A DNA stretch of 64,000 nucleotides from Eutreptiella sp. 'Long Island Sound 2002'. Lineage: Eukaryota > Euglenozoa > Euglenophyceae > Eutreptiales > Eutreptiaceae. Positions 42,701 to 52,655 of this stretch are shown in pieces (position 1 is the first letter of the stretch; each line of letters begins with the position of its first letter). A program made the translations under genes and the position numbers. The notes beneath the pieces are model-generated. The model searched no databases and had not been told where the DNA came from. It saw nothing but the letters and a program-made list of their open reading frames with translations. The stretch is from the NCBI GenBank assembly GCA_964036045.1, contig OZ038388.1, forward strand, positions 1,001,501-1,065,500, in the 5' to 3' direction.

Positions 42701-44720
42701 GAAGGAGACGTACGCCATTGTTTGCGCGCTCAGGAAGTGGTCTGGCCACATCGGATTGCAACCGGTGGTGGTTTGTACGGACCATCAGTCCTTGCAGAGC
42801 TGGCACAAGGAGCACGTCGACACCCCCTCGGGACCGGCGGCAAGGAGGGCCTGATGGCATGAGACGTTCACCAAGTTCGACCTCAGCGTCGTATACGTCC
42901 CGGGGAAGGACAACACTGTGGCAGATTGCCTCAGTCGATGGGCCTACCCCGCGGGCAAGGCTTGGATGGACATATCCAGCCATGGGGACGCCGAGGAGAA
43001 CGAGGAGGCCAAGCGCATCATCGAAATGGAGAAGGCCATGGAGCAAGAGGGGGTCAAGTGCTTTGTGGTAATGGCACACCGTACGGACCTGGCCAAGTTC
43101 CGGGGTGCCCGCGTCCAAGCTATTCCAGAGGAAACCCTCGAGCAATGGATGGTGGCCCCTGTAGAGCTAGTCAGGTCGGTGCTCACAGAGGACTGGTCGG
43201 ATGACTAAGCGGCATCCGAGCACTGGAGCAAGTACTGGAATGCCGTGAGCGCCCCGTCGGACGACGAGTGGCCTGAGGGCTTGACCGAGGATGGGGACAA
43301 ACTGTTCCTCAAGGAAAAGCTACTGGTCCCTGAGAACCGAGTGGAGGAGCTCATTGACCACTGGCACAACGCCCAGCTCATGCATCCTGGTCGGGACAAG
43401 ATGCAGCAGGACCTGGAGTGGCGCTGCAAGTTCCCACCGGGGTACTACGCCATCCTGGACAAGTACTGCAGCGACTGCGCCGTGTGTCGGGCCACGAAGA
43501 GCCCCAACCACTCCACAGCGGGCAACCCGGTGTACACGGCTATACCGGAGGCCCCTATGCGGTCCGTGGCCATGGATGTATTCGCCATGCCTGAGGTCAC
43601 CGTGGAAGGAGAGACCTACGACTGTGTCCTCCTGGCGGTGGACAGGCACAGTGGGTATATCGTGGCGGTCCCTGGCAAGAAGTCCAAGAAGAAGGACAAG
43701 AAGGACAAGCATGGAGTGGGGTTGCAGGCCAAGACCGTCGCTAATGCCATGATCAGGCATTGGCTGAAGATTTTTGATGTCCCGGCTGTCATCTGCAGCG
43801 ATCGGGGCAGTCAGTTTGTGGGGACGTGGTTCAAGACGATGTGCAAGCACATGGGGATTCAGCACGCCAAGACCGTGGCGTACCACAGCCGGTCGAATGG
43901 CCGAGCTGAGGTGGCCGGGCGGCAGATGTTCGAGAAATTCCGCCAGCTGCACATCGACGAACCGGGCCGGAATTGGTATGATTCGCTGTGGAGAGTATTC
44001 CAAGCGTATCACGACCTTCCGGGACCCACTGGACTGTCGCCCCATCGTATCCTGTTCCTACGGGATCGAGTGTCACGCACTCTCCCGTGGTTGAACCATG
44101 GCAAAGTGGCCCGGAATGCGAACGCTATGATGGCTGAGGCGGACGACACGGCGGCCAAGGTGTGCAAGGCACTTCAGGACGAGCATGACAAGAGGGCCAA
44201 GTACTTCAAGCAGGGAAAGGTCCAGAAGTATGCTCTCCAAGACACCGTGTGGGTGGAGCGGCACCACAAGGATGTCCTGTCCAGGCATCGGCAGGCGTCT
44301 TTGTATGTGCCGGGGGTAATCGTGCGGAAGGTCGGGCAGGATGTGTATGCGGTTCGTGTGGGGGATAACAAGATCCTGGACCGCGACCATACCCAGCTTC
44401 GTCTCCGAGCACCAGACCCCAGCGGACGTCCCGTCACCTTCGAGTTCACGGCCGGCGATGTGGACTCGGACGATGAGGGTGAGGACGACGACTTCACCGC
44501 CGAGAGGATCCTGGCGGACAAGCCGGACCCGGGGACGCCTGGGGGGAGGCTTTATAAAGTCCGTTGGAAAGGATTCGCCGCATCCAGGGATTCGTGGGAG
44601 CCTCCGAGCAGCTTTGTGCCGAGGTACACCACGGTCTGGATGGACTATCTGAAGAAAAAGAACATTACTTTGGATGTCAAGGACGTGTTGGTCCATTTGG
44701 TGGCTGCTGTAGCACCGTAA
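39654..44720 (+). pseudogene. pol: E3 pol: protease to chromodomain, three nonsense changes
   Basis: One frame throughout. Protease DTGAQ at 40056; GYDFM near 40305. The methyltransferase-like segment (ETDVFASRDAP, 40569) has lost the NPPF motif. RT has RLVVDYRGLN and FVDD; TAG 41706-41708 stands just upstream, where E1 has Trp. RNase H follows with TDASDYAVGAVLEQ; TGA 42852-42854 and TAA 43206-43208 break its tail and the linker. Integrase has an HHCC finger, AMDVFAMPEV, CSDRGSQFVGTWF and RSNGRAEVAGRQMFEKF. The C-terminus is a clear HP1-like chromodomain (LYKVRWKGFAASRDSWEPPS, 44551-44610), which marks it as a chromovirus. Confidence 0.9.
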
Positions 44721-45068
44721 TGGATCCCCCTTGGCATTTTGTTTGTTTCTGTGCTTGGGGAGACGGGTGAGGGCGTTCGTCCGGGGATTTTTCGGCCTTG
44801 ATTGGCCATATACCCACTGCACTCGATCTCCACATATATATTTCATTGTGGTATACTTATTTAGGTCGACCGACGACGTTTTTCTATTCTTGATCCCCTT
44901 GGTCCATGTTGTAGATCAAGAGGAGACCCGATATGGCGTAGGGCACCGATTATCAGTGTCCTCACCCCTCCCTCGGGGCATGGGGGACGCCTACGACGTG
45001 TGTGTGGCCTCCATGTGTCCTTGGGACATAGGGGAGGGGGTTTGGAGCCCATTGGGGTCCTCCCGTCC
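44721..45068 (+). other. E3 3' noncoding stretch up to E5 insertion; no gene seen
   Basis: Unique sequence in this window with a TATATATA-containing segment near 44830. It ends at the TCTCTT (45069-45074) duplicated on the far side of E5. Confidence 0.5.
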
Positions 45069-45074
45069 TCTCTT

Positions 45075-45871
45075 AGTAAGAAAAAGTGCTTTTCCATTGC
45101 TTTGAGGCATACTCTAGTTGTATTAGAGATGCACTGAGCATCCATGCCTTTTTATCTTAGTATTGGTCAAACCAAAAGTGGTGATAACACATTTTGACCT
45201 ATGGAACCAAACACAGAAATCAGGATATGGAGTGGACCCCTTAATCCCCTTTCACTGTGAAGTAAAACATCTTTTCCTGAGTTGACTGAGCACTGACATA
45301 CCTAAGGTAGAGCCTATGAATTTATCTATGTTTTTCTATGAATACTTATCTGCCCTAGTGGTATACACCCTAGGGGGCTAGGCACCTCTTTTTGAGAGGT
45401 CCTGGGTTCAATTCCTGGTCAGCCTAGCTAGGTAGGAAGATCCCATGTGACATGGCAGTGACCTCATCGCCACATACCATGCCACCTCAGCACATATGGG
45501 ACCCAAAACAAAGCGTGCACATCTCCTGAGATGGCACTATGGAGAGAGAGTGACCATGGGGCAGTTTTCTAACTTCTTTCCCAAAACATTTCAGCTATCT
45601 TTGTGAATATGCATTCATTTGTGACCTGAGTTGCAGTTTCTGTGAATATCCAATCATCTTTCACTGTTTACACTGCAGCCCTTCATGCTTTGATCCTGAA
45701 TCCTCTTCTCTTTGCATACTATTGGCTTGGGCTATCCTGGAGTGACTTGGAGTGACTGTATTTCATCAAAACAAAGCTTTTCATCTCCAAAAACAAGCAG
45801 CAGGAAACCCTACACCTACAGCAAGCAGCAGGAGAGGCAAAACACAGTGCTGAAAACACTATAAACGTTTC
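45075..45871 (+). repeat. E5 5' LTR
   Basis: Direct repeat of 54917-55712, sharing only the terminal AGTAAGAAAAAGT and ...TTTC ends with E4. It contains a tRNA-like A/B-box pair. Confidence 0.94.
45351..45415 (+). promoter_or_regulatory. tRNA-like Pol III A-box/B-box pair inside E5 LTR
   Basis: TGCCCTAGTGG at 45351-45361 and GGTTCAATTCC at 45405-45415, 54 bases apart. The same pair occurs in the 3' LTR (B box 55246-55256). The form is close to the pair in the E4 3' region. Confidence 0.5.
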
Positions 45872-45884
45872 TGGTAGCAAGAGG
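45872..45884 (+). promoter_or_regulatory. E5 primer-binding site (initiator tRNA-Met)
   Basis: TGGTAGCAAGAGG directly follows the LTR. It equals the tRNA-Met complement TGGTAGCAGAGG with one extra A. Confidence 0.75.
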
Positions 45885-45972
45885 CAGCCTGTCTCTGTGC
45901 ACCGGCAGCGACCCCGCACCGTACAACCAGTGATCCGAGTACAGGCAATTATAAGCAGAAGGGCGGATTAAG

Positions 45973-48465
45973 ATGGATCCAGGAAAGGAGGACGCTGACG
46001 TGAAGACAGCGCCAGCGCCTGAGGCACCGGCAAGGCCGGCACCTGGCGCTGTACCTTCGGCGGAGCCCTTACATGGGCCAGTGGATGCGGCTGAGGACTC
46101 CCTGGATGGCCTCGAGACGGCCTTCGGGGCCCTGTCGGTCGAAGAAGTGGTCTCTCAGCCTCAGCCTGTGAAGAGGAAGAGAGAGAACGAGAGCGAGAAG
46201 GATGCTGGAGAAGGAGCAGACGAAGGAGAGGAACAAGGGCAAGACCCGACGCATGACCCTACCTTCGAAGGCGCACCAAGCGCTTCTGGCCTCCACGCAT
46301 CACCCTCTCCTTTAACCACCACACTCCCAGCCGCTGCAACATCCACTTCCTCAACCAACCCGCCTATGGCAGAGGGCACAGGCTTTACTGGCATGCCTCC
46401 CTACCCCGCCTATGGTATGGGCCCACCTACCACTGCGCTCCATGAGGCAACTACTGCCAGCGAGCCTGTGGCTTCCAGCTCCGCGCCGCGATGGTATGCG
46501 GCTGACTATCCCCATCCACTACACGCTACTGGAACTTATGTGGATGTTCCTGGGTATGCTCCTGGGTATGCACCTGGGTATGCACCCTTGAGTGGGTTGA
46601 GGAGAGGACCTGAGTCCCTTGGAGGCAGGAGTAGAGGATCGGGGAGATCCTCCAACAGGTCCCTGACGCGGTCGGAGATCAACGAGGTGCTCCGAGGAGC
46701 CACTTCAAAAATCGTGGGCGACCTCACACAAGAGATCCGTGAGAAGCTGGAGCCCCTGATGATCCCGTCCCATGCGTCACCTACGACGGTGGGAATGTCA
46801 CCCCACCGAGTACAGGCTAACCACCTGGCGGCAGGGTTGACAAATACCCTGGGGAGCCTGAGGAGCCAACCGATGCCGACTCCTGCAGCTATACCGAGAA
46901 GTCCATTCGTCCCGAGAACGGCCCAGCCGCCCTACAGCCACGTGACGAACTCGACGAGGGCCGAGCTGGACCAGCTGGGGCTGACAGCCTTAAGGGCTAT
47001 GGTGGACGTAGAGCCATATGGCTCTAGTGATCTTGGCGGAGACCCCTCCGATGACGAGCCGCCGTGGATGGATTCTCCATCGCCCTCAGATGACGATGAC
47101 CCCGAGGACCCCAAGGGTAAGAAGAAGAAGAAGAAGAAGAAGAAGACCCGACGCCCTGAAGGACGCCGAGCTCAGGAGGCGAAGGCTATTGCCACCTCCA
47201 AGATAGTGGTCAACCTGCCTGAGTTCACAGGCAAGGACCTCAGCGAGTTCGCTGAGAACTTTGGCCGGTTCCTACGACTGACCGGCCAAACCCACGCGAG
47301 TGGGCGAGTGAAGTGCGATCTGCTCCTGCAGTGCTGCAAGACCAAGTACCTGGAGAAGCAGGTCAGGCAGATCGTGACTAACTCCGCCACCTTTGCCGAT
47401 GTGTTGGTTGCCCTGGAGAGGCAGTACCCAACCTACGAAACCGACCTCTCCATCAGGGCCGAGATCCAGAACCTGCCCGTGCTGCCCAACAACCCCAAAC
47501 CTGGCAGGGTCTCCGAGCTGTTGGCTGACCTGGATCACTGGGCTGGACGACTGACGCCCGGTTCCTACAGCAGCGACGACCTGCTGTTCTGGTTGTGCGC
47601 CAAGCTCCCCCGAGAGCTATGGGACGAGTGCCGTTTGACGGCTGAGCGCAAGGCTAGATCCCTCCGCTACGAGGATCTATGCGTGCTGCTCCTGGAGATG
47701 GCGCTGGAGAAGGAGAGCGACCAGCACTTGAACAACTACCGTCCTGGAGGTGGAGGTTCTGGAGGCAAAGGGTACCAAGGGTCCCGACCTGGGCAGGGGA
47801 CTACCCCCAAACACGCCCATGCCCGTACTATGGAGAACGTGAAGGAGCTATTCTGGTGTGACGCCAGAGACGAGCAGGGCCACCTGCAGCACGCCTCTGA
47901 CTGCGAGCAGCGAGACTGCTTTGTAGTCCAGGGGAAGCAGCAGGAAAAGAACACCGGCGCCAAAGCGAAGCTGCCGGATCATTACCGCTGCACCATCACG
48001 TGTGTATTCTGCGGTAAGCGGAAGCACTACGAGGATGAGTGCTACCATAAGCAACGCCTATCGGCGAAGCTTAAGGGGGAAGATCCTGGCAAAGGCTCAG
48101 GCAAAGGTGGAGGCAAGGCCAAAGGCAACGACTCCGGCAAGGGCAAGTCTAAAGGACGTGGCCAAGGTGGACAAGACAAGGGTCAAGGTGGACGAGGAGG
48201 AGGCGCTAACCGCCAGCCCGACAACAAGAGAAAGGACAAGAACGGAGGCAACCCCAACCCTAATCCAGGGGGGAACTCCGAGCCCTCTGGAGGGCAGACT
48301 GGTCCTACCACACGCTCACAGACGCAGGCCCAGCAAGAACAAGGAGCCAAGCGTGAGCATGAGAGTGGTGACGACGGCAACGCTAAGAAGAGGAGCCGTT
48401 TCATGAGGATGGCCCGCAAGTTGCGGAACAAAGGGTTCGAGGTGACCTGTCCCGCGGAGTTCTGA
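45973..48465 (+). CDS. gag: E5 gag polyprotein
   Basis: 830 codons from ATG 45973 to TGA 48463-48465. It has an acidic N-terminus, a PGYAPGYAPGYAP repeat near 46545-46590 and a Lys run (about 47117-47145). The capsid-like core starts near residue 409 (VVNLPEFTGKDLSEFAENF) and aligns with E4. A CX2CX4HX4C knuckle (CVFCGKRKHYEDEC) starts at residue 677, followed by a long Gly/Lys nucleic-acid-binding tail. The frame is uninterrupted. Confidence 0.93.
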   Translation: MDPGKEDADVKTAPAPEAPARPAPGAVPSAEPLHGPVDAAEDSLDGLETAFGALSVEEVVSQPQPVKRKRENESEKDAGEGADEGEEQGQDPTHDPTFEGAPSASGLHASPSPLTTTLPAAATSTSSTNPPMAEGTGFTGMPPYPAYGMGPPTTALHEATTASEPVASSSAPRWYAADYPHPLHATGTYVDVPGYAPGYAPGYAPLSGLRRGPESLGGRSRGSGRSSNRSLTRSEINEVLRGATSKIVGDLTQEIREKLEPLMIPSHASPTTVGMSPHRVQANHLAAGLTNTLGSLRSQPMPTPAAIPRSPFVPRTAQPPYSHVTNSTRAELDQLGLTALRAMVDVEPYGSSDLGGDPSDDEPPWMDSPSPSDDDDPEDPKGKKKKKKKKKTRRPEGRRAQEAKAIATSKIVVNLPEFTGKDLSEFAENFGRFLRLTGQTHASGRVKCDLLLQCCKTKYLEKQVRQIVTNSATFADVLVALERQYPTYETDLSIRAEIQNLPVLPNNPKPGRVSELLADLDHWAGRLTPGSYSSDDLLFWLCAKLPRELWDECRLTAERKARSLRYEDLCVLLLEMALEKESDQHLNNYRPGGGGSGGKGYQGSRPGQGTTPKHAHARTMENVKELFWCDARDEQGHLQHASDCEQRDCFVVQGKQQEKNTGAKAKLPDHYRCTITCVFCGKRKHYEDECYHKQRLSAKLKGEDPGKGSGKGGGKAKGNDSGKGKSKGRGQGGQDKGQGGRGGGANRQPDNKRKDKNGGNPNPNPGGNSEPSGGQTGPTTRSQTQAQQEQGAKREHESGDDGNAKKRSRFMRMARKLRNKGFEVTCPAEF

Positions 48466-48495
48466 CGGGGACGCTCTGGTGGCACCCAAGACCTG
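48463..48495 (+). promoter_or_regulatory. E5 gag-pol stop, candidate readthrough site
   Basis: TGA-CGG-GGA-CGC in frame with pol. UGA followed by CGG is a known leaky context in plant viruses. A small GGTG...CACC hairpin lies downstream. The post-stop sequence GGTQDLVFW aligns with E4. Confidence 0.6.
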
Positions 48496-51400
48496 GTGTT
48501 TTGGGTACGTATCCGACTAGGGGGACGTGAATACCTGGGGGTACTGGATACTGGCGCCACAATATCCATAGTGGCCAAGAAAATTTTACCTGGTGGGAGC
48601 CTGAAGAACACCATGACCACCGCCGCTATACGCATGGGGGATGGACATGTGGTGCACAGCTGCGGGGACTGTGAAGTGGAGGTACCTATGGGCTCCAGGA
48701 CTATCGCCCATCGGTTCTATGTGATGGACACTGATGCCTTCGACTTTGTACTGGGTACTGACTTCTTCGTGCAGCACTCCCAGATACAATCCCTGACGCT
48801 GCAAGCGCCCTACCTCCTCTACGTGGACCACGGCAGTGGCAGAGAGTCTGTGCCACTGGAGCAGTCGGAACATACCTCGAGTTACCTGAGGCTATCGAAG
48901 GAGGAGCCCTCTAACATGATGGCGGCCTCCAAAACTGAGGACTATCAACTATTGGGGGAAGTCCTAGACCAAGGTCTGAAGGAGTTGGGTTACTCTCGAG
49001 AAGACCTGAGTGTGGAGTTGTTCGCCAGCGACAAGCAACATGTACTGGACCTTTACTGCAGCAAGGGGAAGAACTGCAGCTACAAATTTTACTGGCCCTC
49101 TTTCGGGATGGCCTACGGGAACCCCAGATTCAGTGAACTGGGGAAGGTGCTGACCAAGGTGGCCTTGAAACGTTCCCGTATGGTCCTGTGTTCCCCCGAT
49201 TGGGGAGCCCATGGGGGCAACGAGTACTGGCGAAACCTCCTGGGCAGGCTGACTATCAGCTCTGTTCGTTTGCCTGATGAGGCCATCTACGTGCCTCTGG
49301 GACGCAAGACGCCTATTGGGAAGCCCGGATGGGGGAGTATGCTCAGTGTGGTGGACGGAAGTCTTACCACCATCCCCTGGGAAGACCTGGACCCGACTCT
49401 GGTCCAGGCTATACAACGAGAAAGCGATGGACTCGCCTTGGGTGACTTGAAGGATCGCCTACGACCTCAAGATGCTGTTGAGACTACACCCGGAGGAGAT
49501 GAGTACGTCGTGACTGACACCAACGCCCCCAACTCTCCCTGTCATGTACCTGTTACTGATGGAGTCTCTGAGTGTGGACTATCTGAGCTACCTAGCTCTA
49601 TCCACTCAGATGACGAAACTGAGCACGACGCCTTCTTCGTGCAGACCTGTGTGGAGGAAGTGGAGAACGCCGAGTACGTCGCCCCACTGAAACCCCTACT
49701 CTCCATGAGGGTGGAAGATCCCGTGGACGAGGAGCTGGACCCTCGATCCAGGCTCAAGGAGTTTGTGGATTCCAAGAGGAAGTTGGTGGCGAAAAAGCTA
49801 TGCTACGCGAAGCCTACCCGCAGCTCATGGCCACTGAAGCAAGGACGTATGGGAGACCTCTCCCAATTGAAGGAGGACCTCGAACAGAAGATCACCACCT
49901 GGCAAAGGGAGGTAGATCTCAAGCTCATGAAGAGCGTGTGGGGCGCCCATGTGAGGACCCCAGAGGAGGACGACCTCTCGGAGGAATGTGTATGTGAACC
50001 CCCTCGAGCTTGCCTATGTTGCCATCGTCCACCGGAGATGGTTGAGCAAGACCTTCTATATGCCTACCAAGGGCTGAAGGATGCTACCGCGGGCGAAGAG
50101 TCGGTGGAGGACCACCTCCCGACGTCTATTCAAGGGGCAAGCAACTTACACTCTGACGAGGACATGGAGGACAAGATCAAGGTATTGGACCCGCGGGTAC
50201 AGAAGCTTATAAGGACCTATCTGGAGGTGTTCGGAGAACTACCCCCTCCAGCCTCATGTGACAAGCTGGTACAGATAGACCTCAAGCTCAAACCCGAGTT
50301 CGTGGGTCACAAGATCCGGAGGAGACCCTATCCAGCTCCTAAAGAGCAGGCCGACGAGATCGAGCGACAGATACAAGAATGTATCGACGCTGGCCTAGTC
50401 CTGGAGTACAAGGACCGGGACTACCCCCTACACTGCAGCCCCTGTTTCCTGGTGGCTAAACCTGGGTCTACAGCCAAACGGCTGGTAGTGGACTACGGAG
50501 AGCTGAACAAGAAGACGCTGAACCACTCAGGGTCCATTCCCAATATGGAGTCTACCCTGGAGAAGATAGCCTCCTGTCGCTACAAGACCAAGATGGACAA
50601 GCGAAGTGGATTCTGGCAAGTGGACCTGACGCCCAACGCGCAGGAACTACTGGCCTTCATCACCCCTCAGGGGAGGGTATTCAAGTGGAAGGTCATGCCA
50701 TTTGGCGTGGCTAACGCAACCGCTCTGTTCCAAGAGCTGATGAACAACATCTTGTCCATCCTACGAAGGAGACCTAAGGTGCAGGAGCTCATATCCCGTG
50801 GGGCCCAGATGGAGGCTCACATCGACGATGTATGCCTCGGGACCAATACCCGGGAGGATCACCTAATCCTCTTGGGTGAGTTCTTTGCGGTCTGCCAGGA
50901 GAACCACACTCGACTCAAGCTGGAGAAGTGTGAGTTCATGCAGGAGACCATGCAGTACCTGGGGTTTGACGTTGGCTATGGGTGGTGGACCCCAGCGGCC
51001 TCTAAGGCCAAACCCCTGATGGACGCCAAGGTACGACACGAAGACCCCAAGAAAGGACTTCATGATCTACGCAGTTTCATTGGGGCGTGCAACTTCTATC
51101 GCCGCCACATCAAAAACTTCACCTATACCAGCGCCGTACTGACGGACTTGATCAAGAAGAGTACTACTTGGCGCTGGGGCCCACAAGAGCAACAAGCGTT
51201 TGAGGAGCTCAAAGACAAGGTAGCCAACGCTAAATGCTTGGGCGTGCCTAGAGCACAAGGGGAGATTATCCTGGTGACCGACGCCAGCAATGTGGGCGGT
51301 GGTGGAACGTTGTTCCAATGGCAAGCACTAGAGAAGGAGGAGTTCGACTCGGCCATTTCCCAATGGGGGACGGAAGGTCTCAACCGAGATGGAACCCTCA

Positions 51401-52398
51401 AGCACAGCTACCCTGACGACAAGTGGGTCCTAGTACCTCTGGGCCACTGGAACTGGAAGTGGAACCAGGCCAGGGGGAACTACTCCACCTATGAGCAGGA
51501 ATTGCTCGCGGGTATGCTGGTGCTATCCTCACAAGCACGACTGTTGGGGAGTAACCCTGTGGTCTGGCTATGCGACCAAGAACCGGTCCGCAGTTTGCAG
51601 AAGGGCCCCCCACCTGAGAAGGCCAAGCTACGACGCTGGTGGACCTACCTCAGTCAACTACGGCTGACGGTACACCATATCCAGGGAGTGAAGAACGAAT
51701 GTGCCGACTATATCAGCCGCAACAACTTCGACGCCCTGATTGGTGCCCGGTCTGAAGCGCTGGCTAAGGAGGGGTTCAGCCGTATGGACGTACACCTGGA
51801 CCTGAACATGACCATGATACGCCCCCTGGATGGACTCCAACAATCGGAGTACCTACAGGAGTTTGGGGATATCTACCGGCGCCTGGAGAAACGCCTTGAA
51901 CCCCTCCTGGTCAACCAAGACCAGTGGAAGCGGGACAAGAGCTACCTCTGGCACGAGGACCGCATCGTGGTGCCTAGTGACCGAGTCCCAGCGCTGCTGA
52001 AGTGGACCCATGAGTCCAGTGGTCATGTGGGTGCTGACCGTACCCTGAGGCTGTTCAAGCAGTGGTTCCACACTACGTGGACTGACGACCAACTGCGGAA
52101 GACACTCCAGCCTATCGTGGACAAGTGCCCGTGCAGGTCCTGTAAACCAGGGGATATCAGGGACAGAGGTCTCTACTGGACCCTGCCCATCCCACACTGT
52201 GCCAACAGTGTTCTATACGTGGACTACACGGAGATGCCGAAGTTCGGGGGCTATGACGTCGCCCTCGTGGTAACCTGTGGGTTGCCCAGGTTTACCAGTG
52301 TGTTCCCATGTACCAAGCACATTACCGGGGAGGAGACTATCAAGACCTACAAGGGGCTGCCAGCCCTATGGAAGTTGAAGGTGAACTCCCCGTCATGA
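48466..52398 (+). pseudogene. pol: E5 pol: protease, MTase-like domain, RT, RNase H, truncated integrase
   Basis: Numbering from codon 48496: protease VLDTGATISIV near 18-28 and VLGTDFF. Methyltransferase-like segment from residue 173 (VELFASDKQH); the E4 NPPF is NPRF at 209-212, and CSPDWG follows. RT has RLVVDYGELN and HIDD; RNase H has TDASNVGGGG. Integrase keeps the zinc finger and first catalytic Asp (LYVDYTEMPKFGG), but after ITGEETIK (about 52345) the sequence jumps to the region before the chromodomain in another frame. The second Asp and the Glu are lost, and the frame ends at a TGA at 52396-52398. Confidence 0.9.
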
Positions 52399-52655
52399 AC
52401 GCCGAGGAGATGGCTAAGGAGGGCTTCTACCTGGTGAAGTCTGTCCTACGCCACCGCTATCGCCAGGGTTGGCGCTTCCTCACCCTCTGGGAAGGGTTTG
52501 GAGTCGAAGAGGCCACCTGGGAGCCCTTCTCTGCATTTGTTCTACCTGAGGGACGCCTAAACTCAGTTCTGGTCGACTACTTGTCCCAGAACAACCTTGG
52601 TGAGTTGCTGAGGCTCGCTGAGACGCTTGCCTCCAAGACTAAAGCTAGGGACTGA
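52345..52655 (+). pseudogene. E5 chromodomain-like C-terminal fragment
   Basis: It lies in a different frame from the pol above, beyond the deletion joint. YRQGWRFLTLWEGFG and EATWEPFSAF align with the E4 module at 23145-23260. It ends at TGA 52653-52655. By comparison with E4, roughly 0.75 kb of integrase sequence is missing at the joint. Confidence 0.8.

Larger units (their letters stand above)
36537..45074 (+). mobile_element. E3: degenerate chromodomain Ty3/gypsy retrotransposon
   Basis: Gag and pol form one continuous frame from 36537 to TAA 44718-44720, broken by TGA 37998, TAG 39651, TAG 41706, TGA 42852 and TAA 43206. No LTR pair is visible: the inverted arm begins 87 bases upstream of gag. 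The 3' side (44721-45074) is interrupted by E5 and resumes for about 96 bases (55719-55814) before the other arm. E3 therefore looks truncated at both ends by E1/E2-family sequence. It is related to E1/E2 in gag and pol. Confidence 0.85.
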
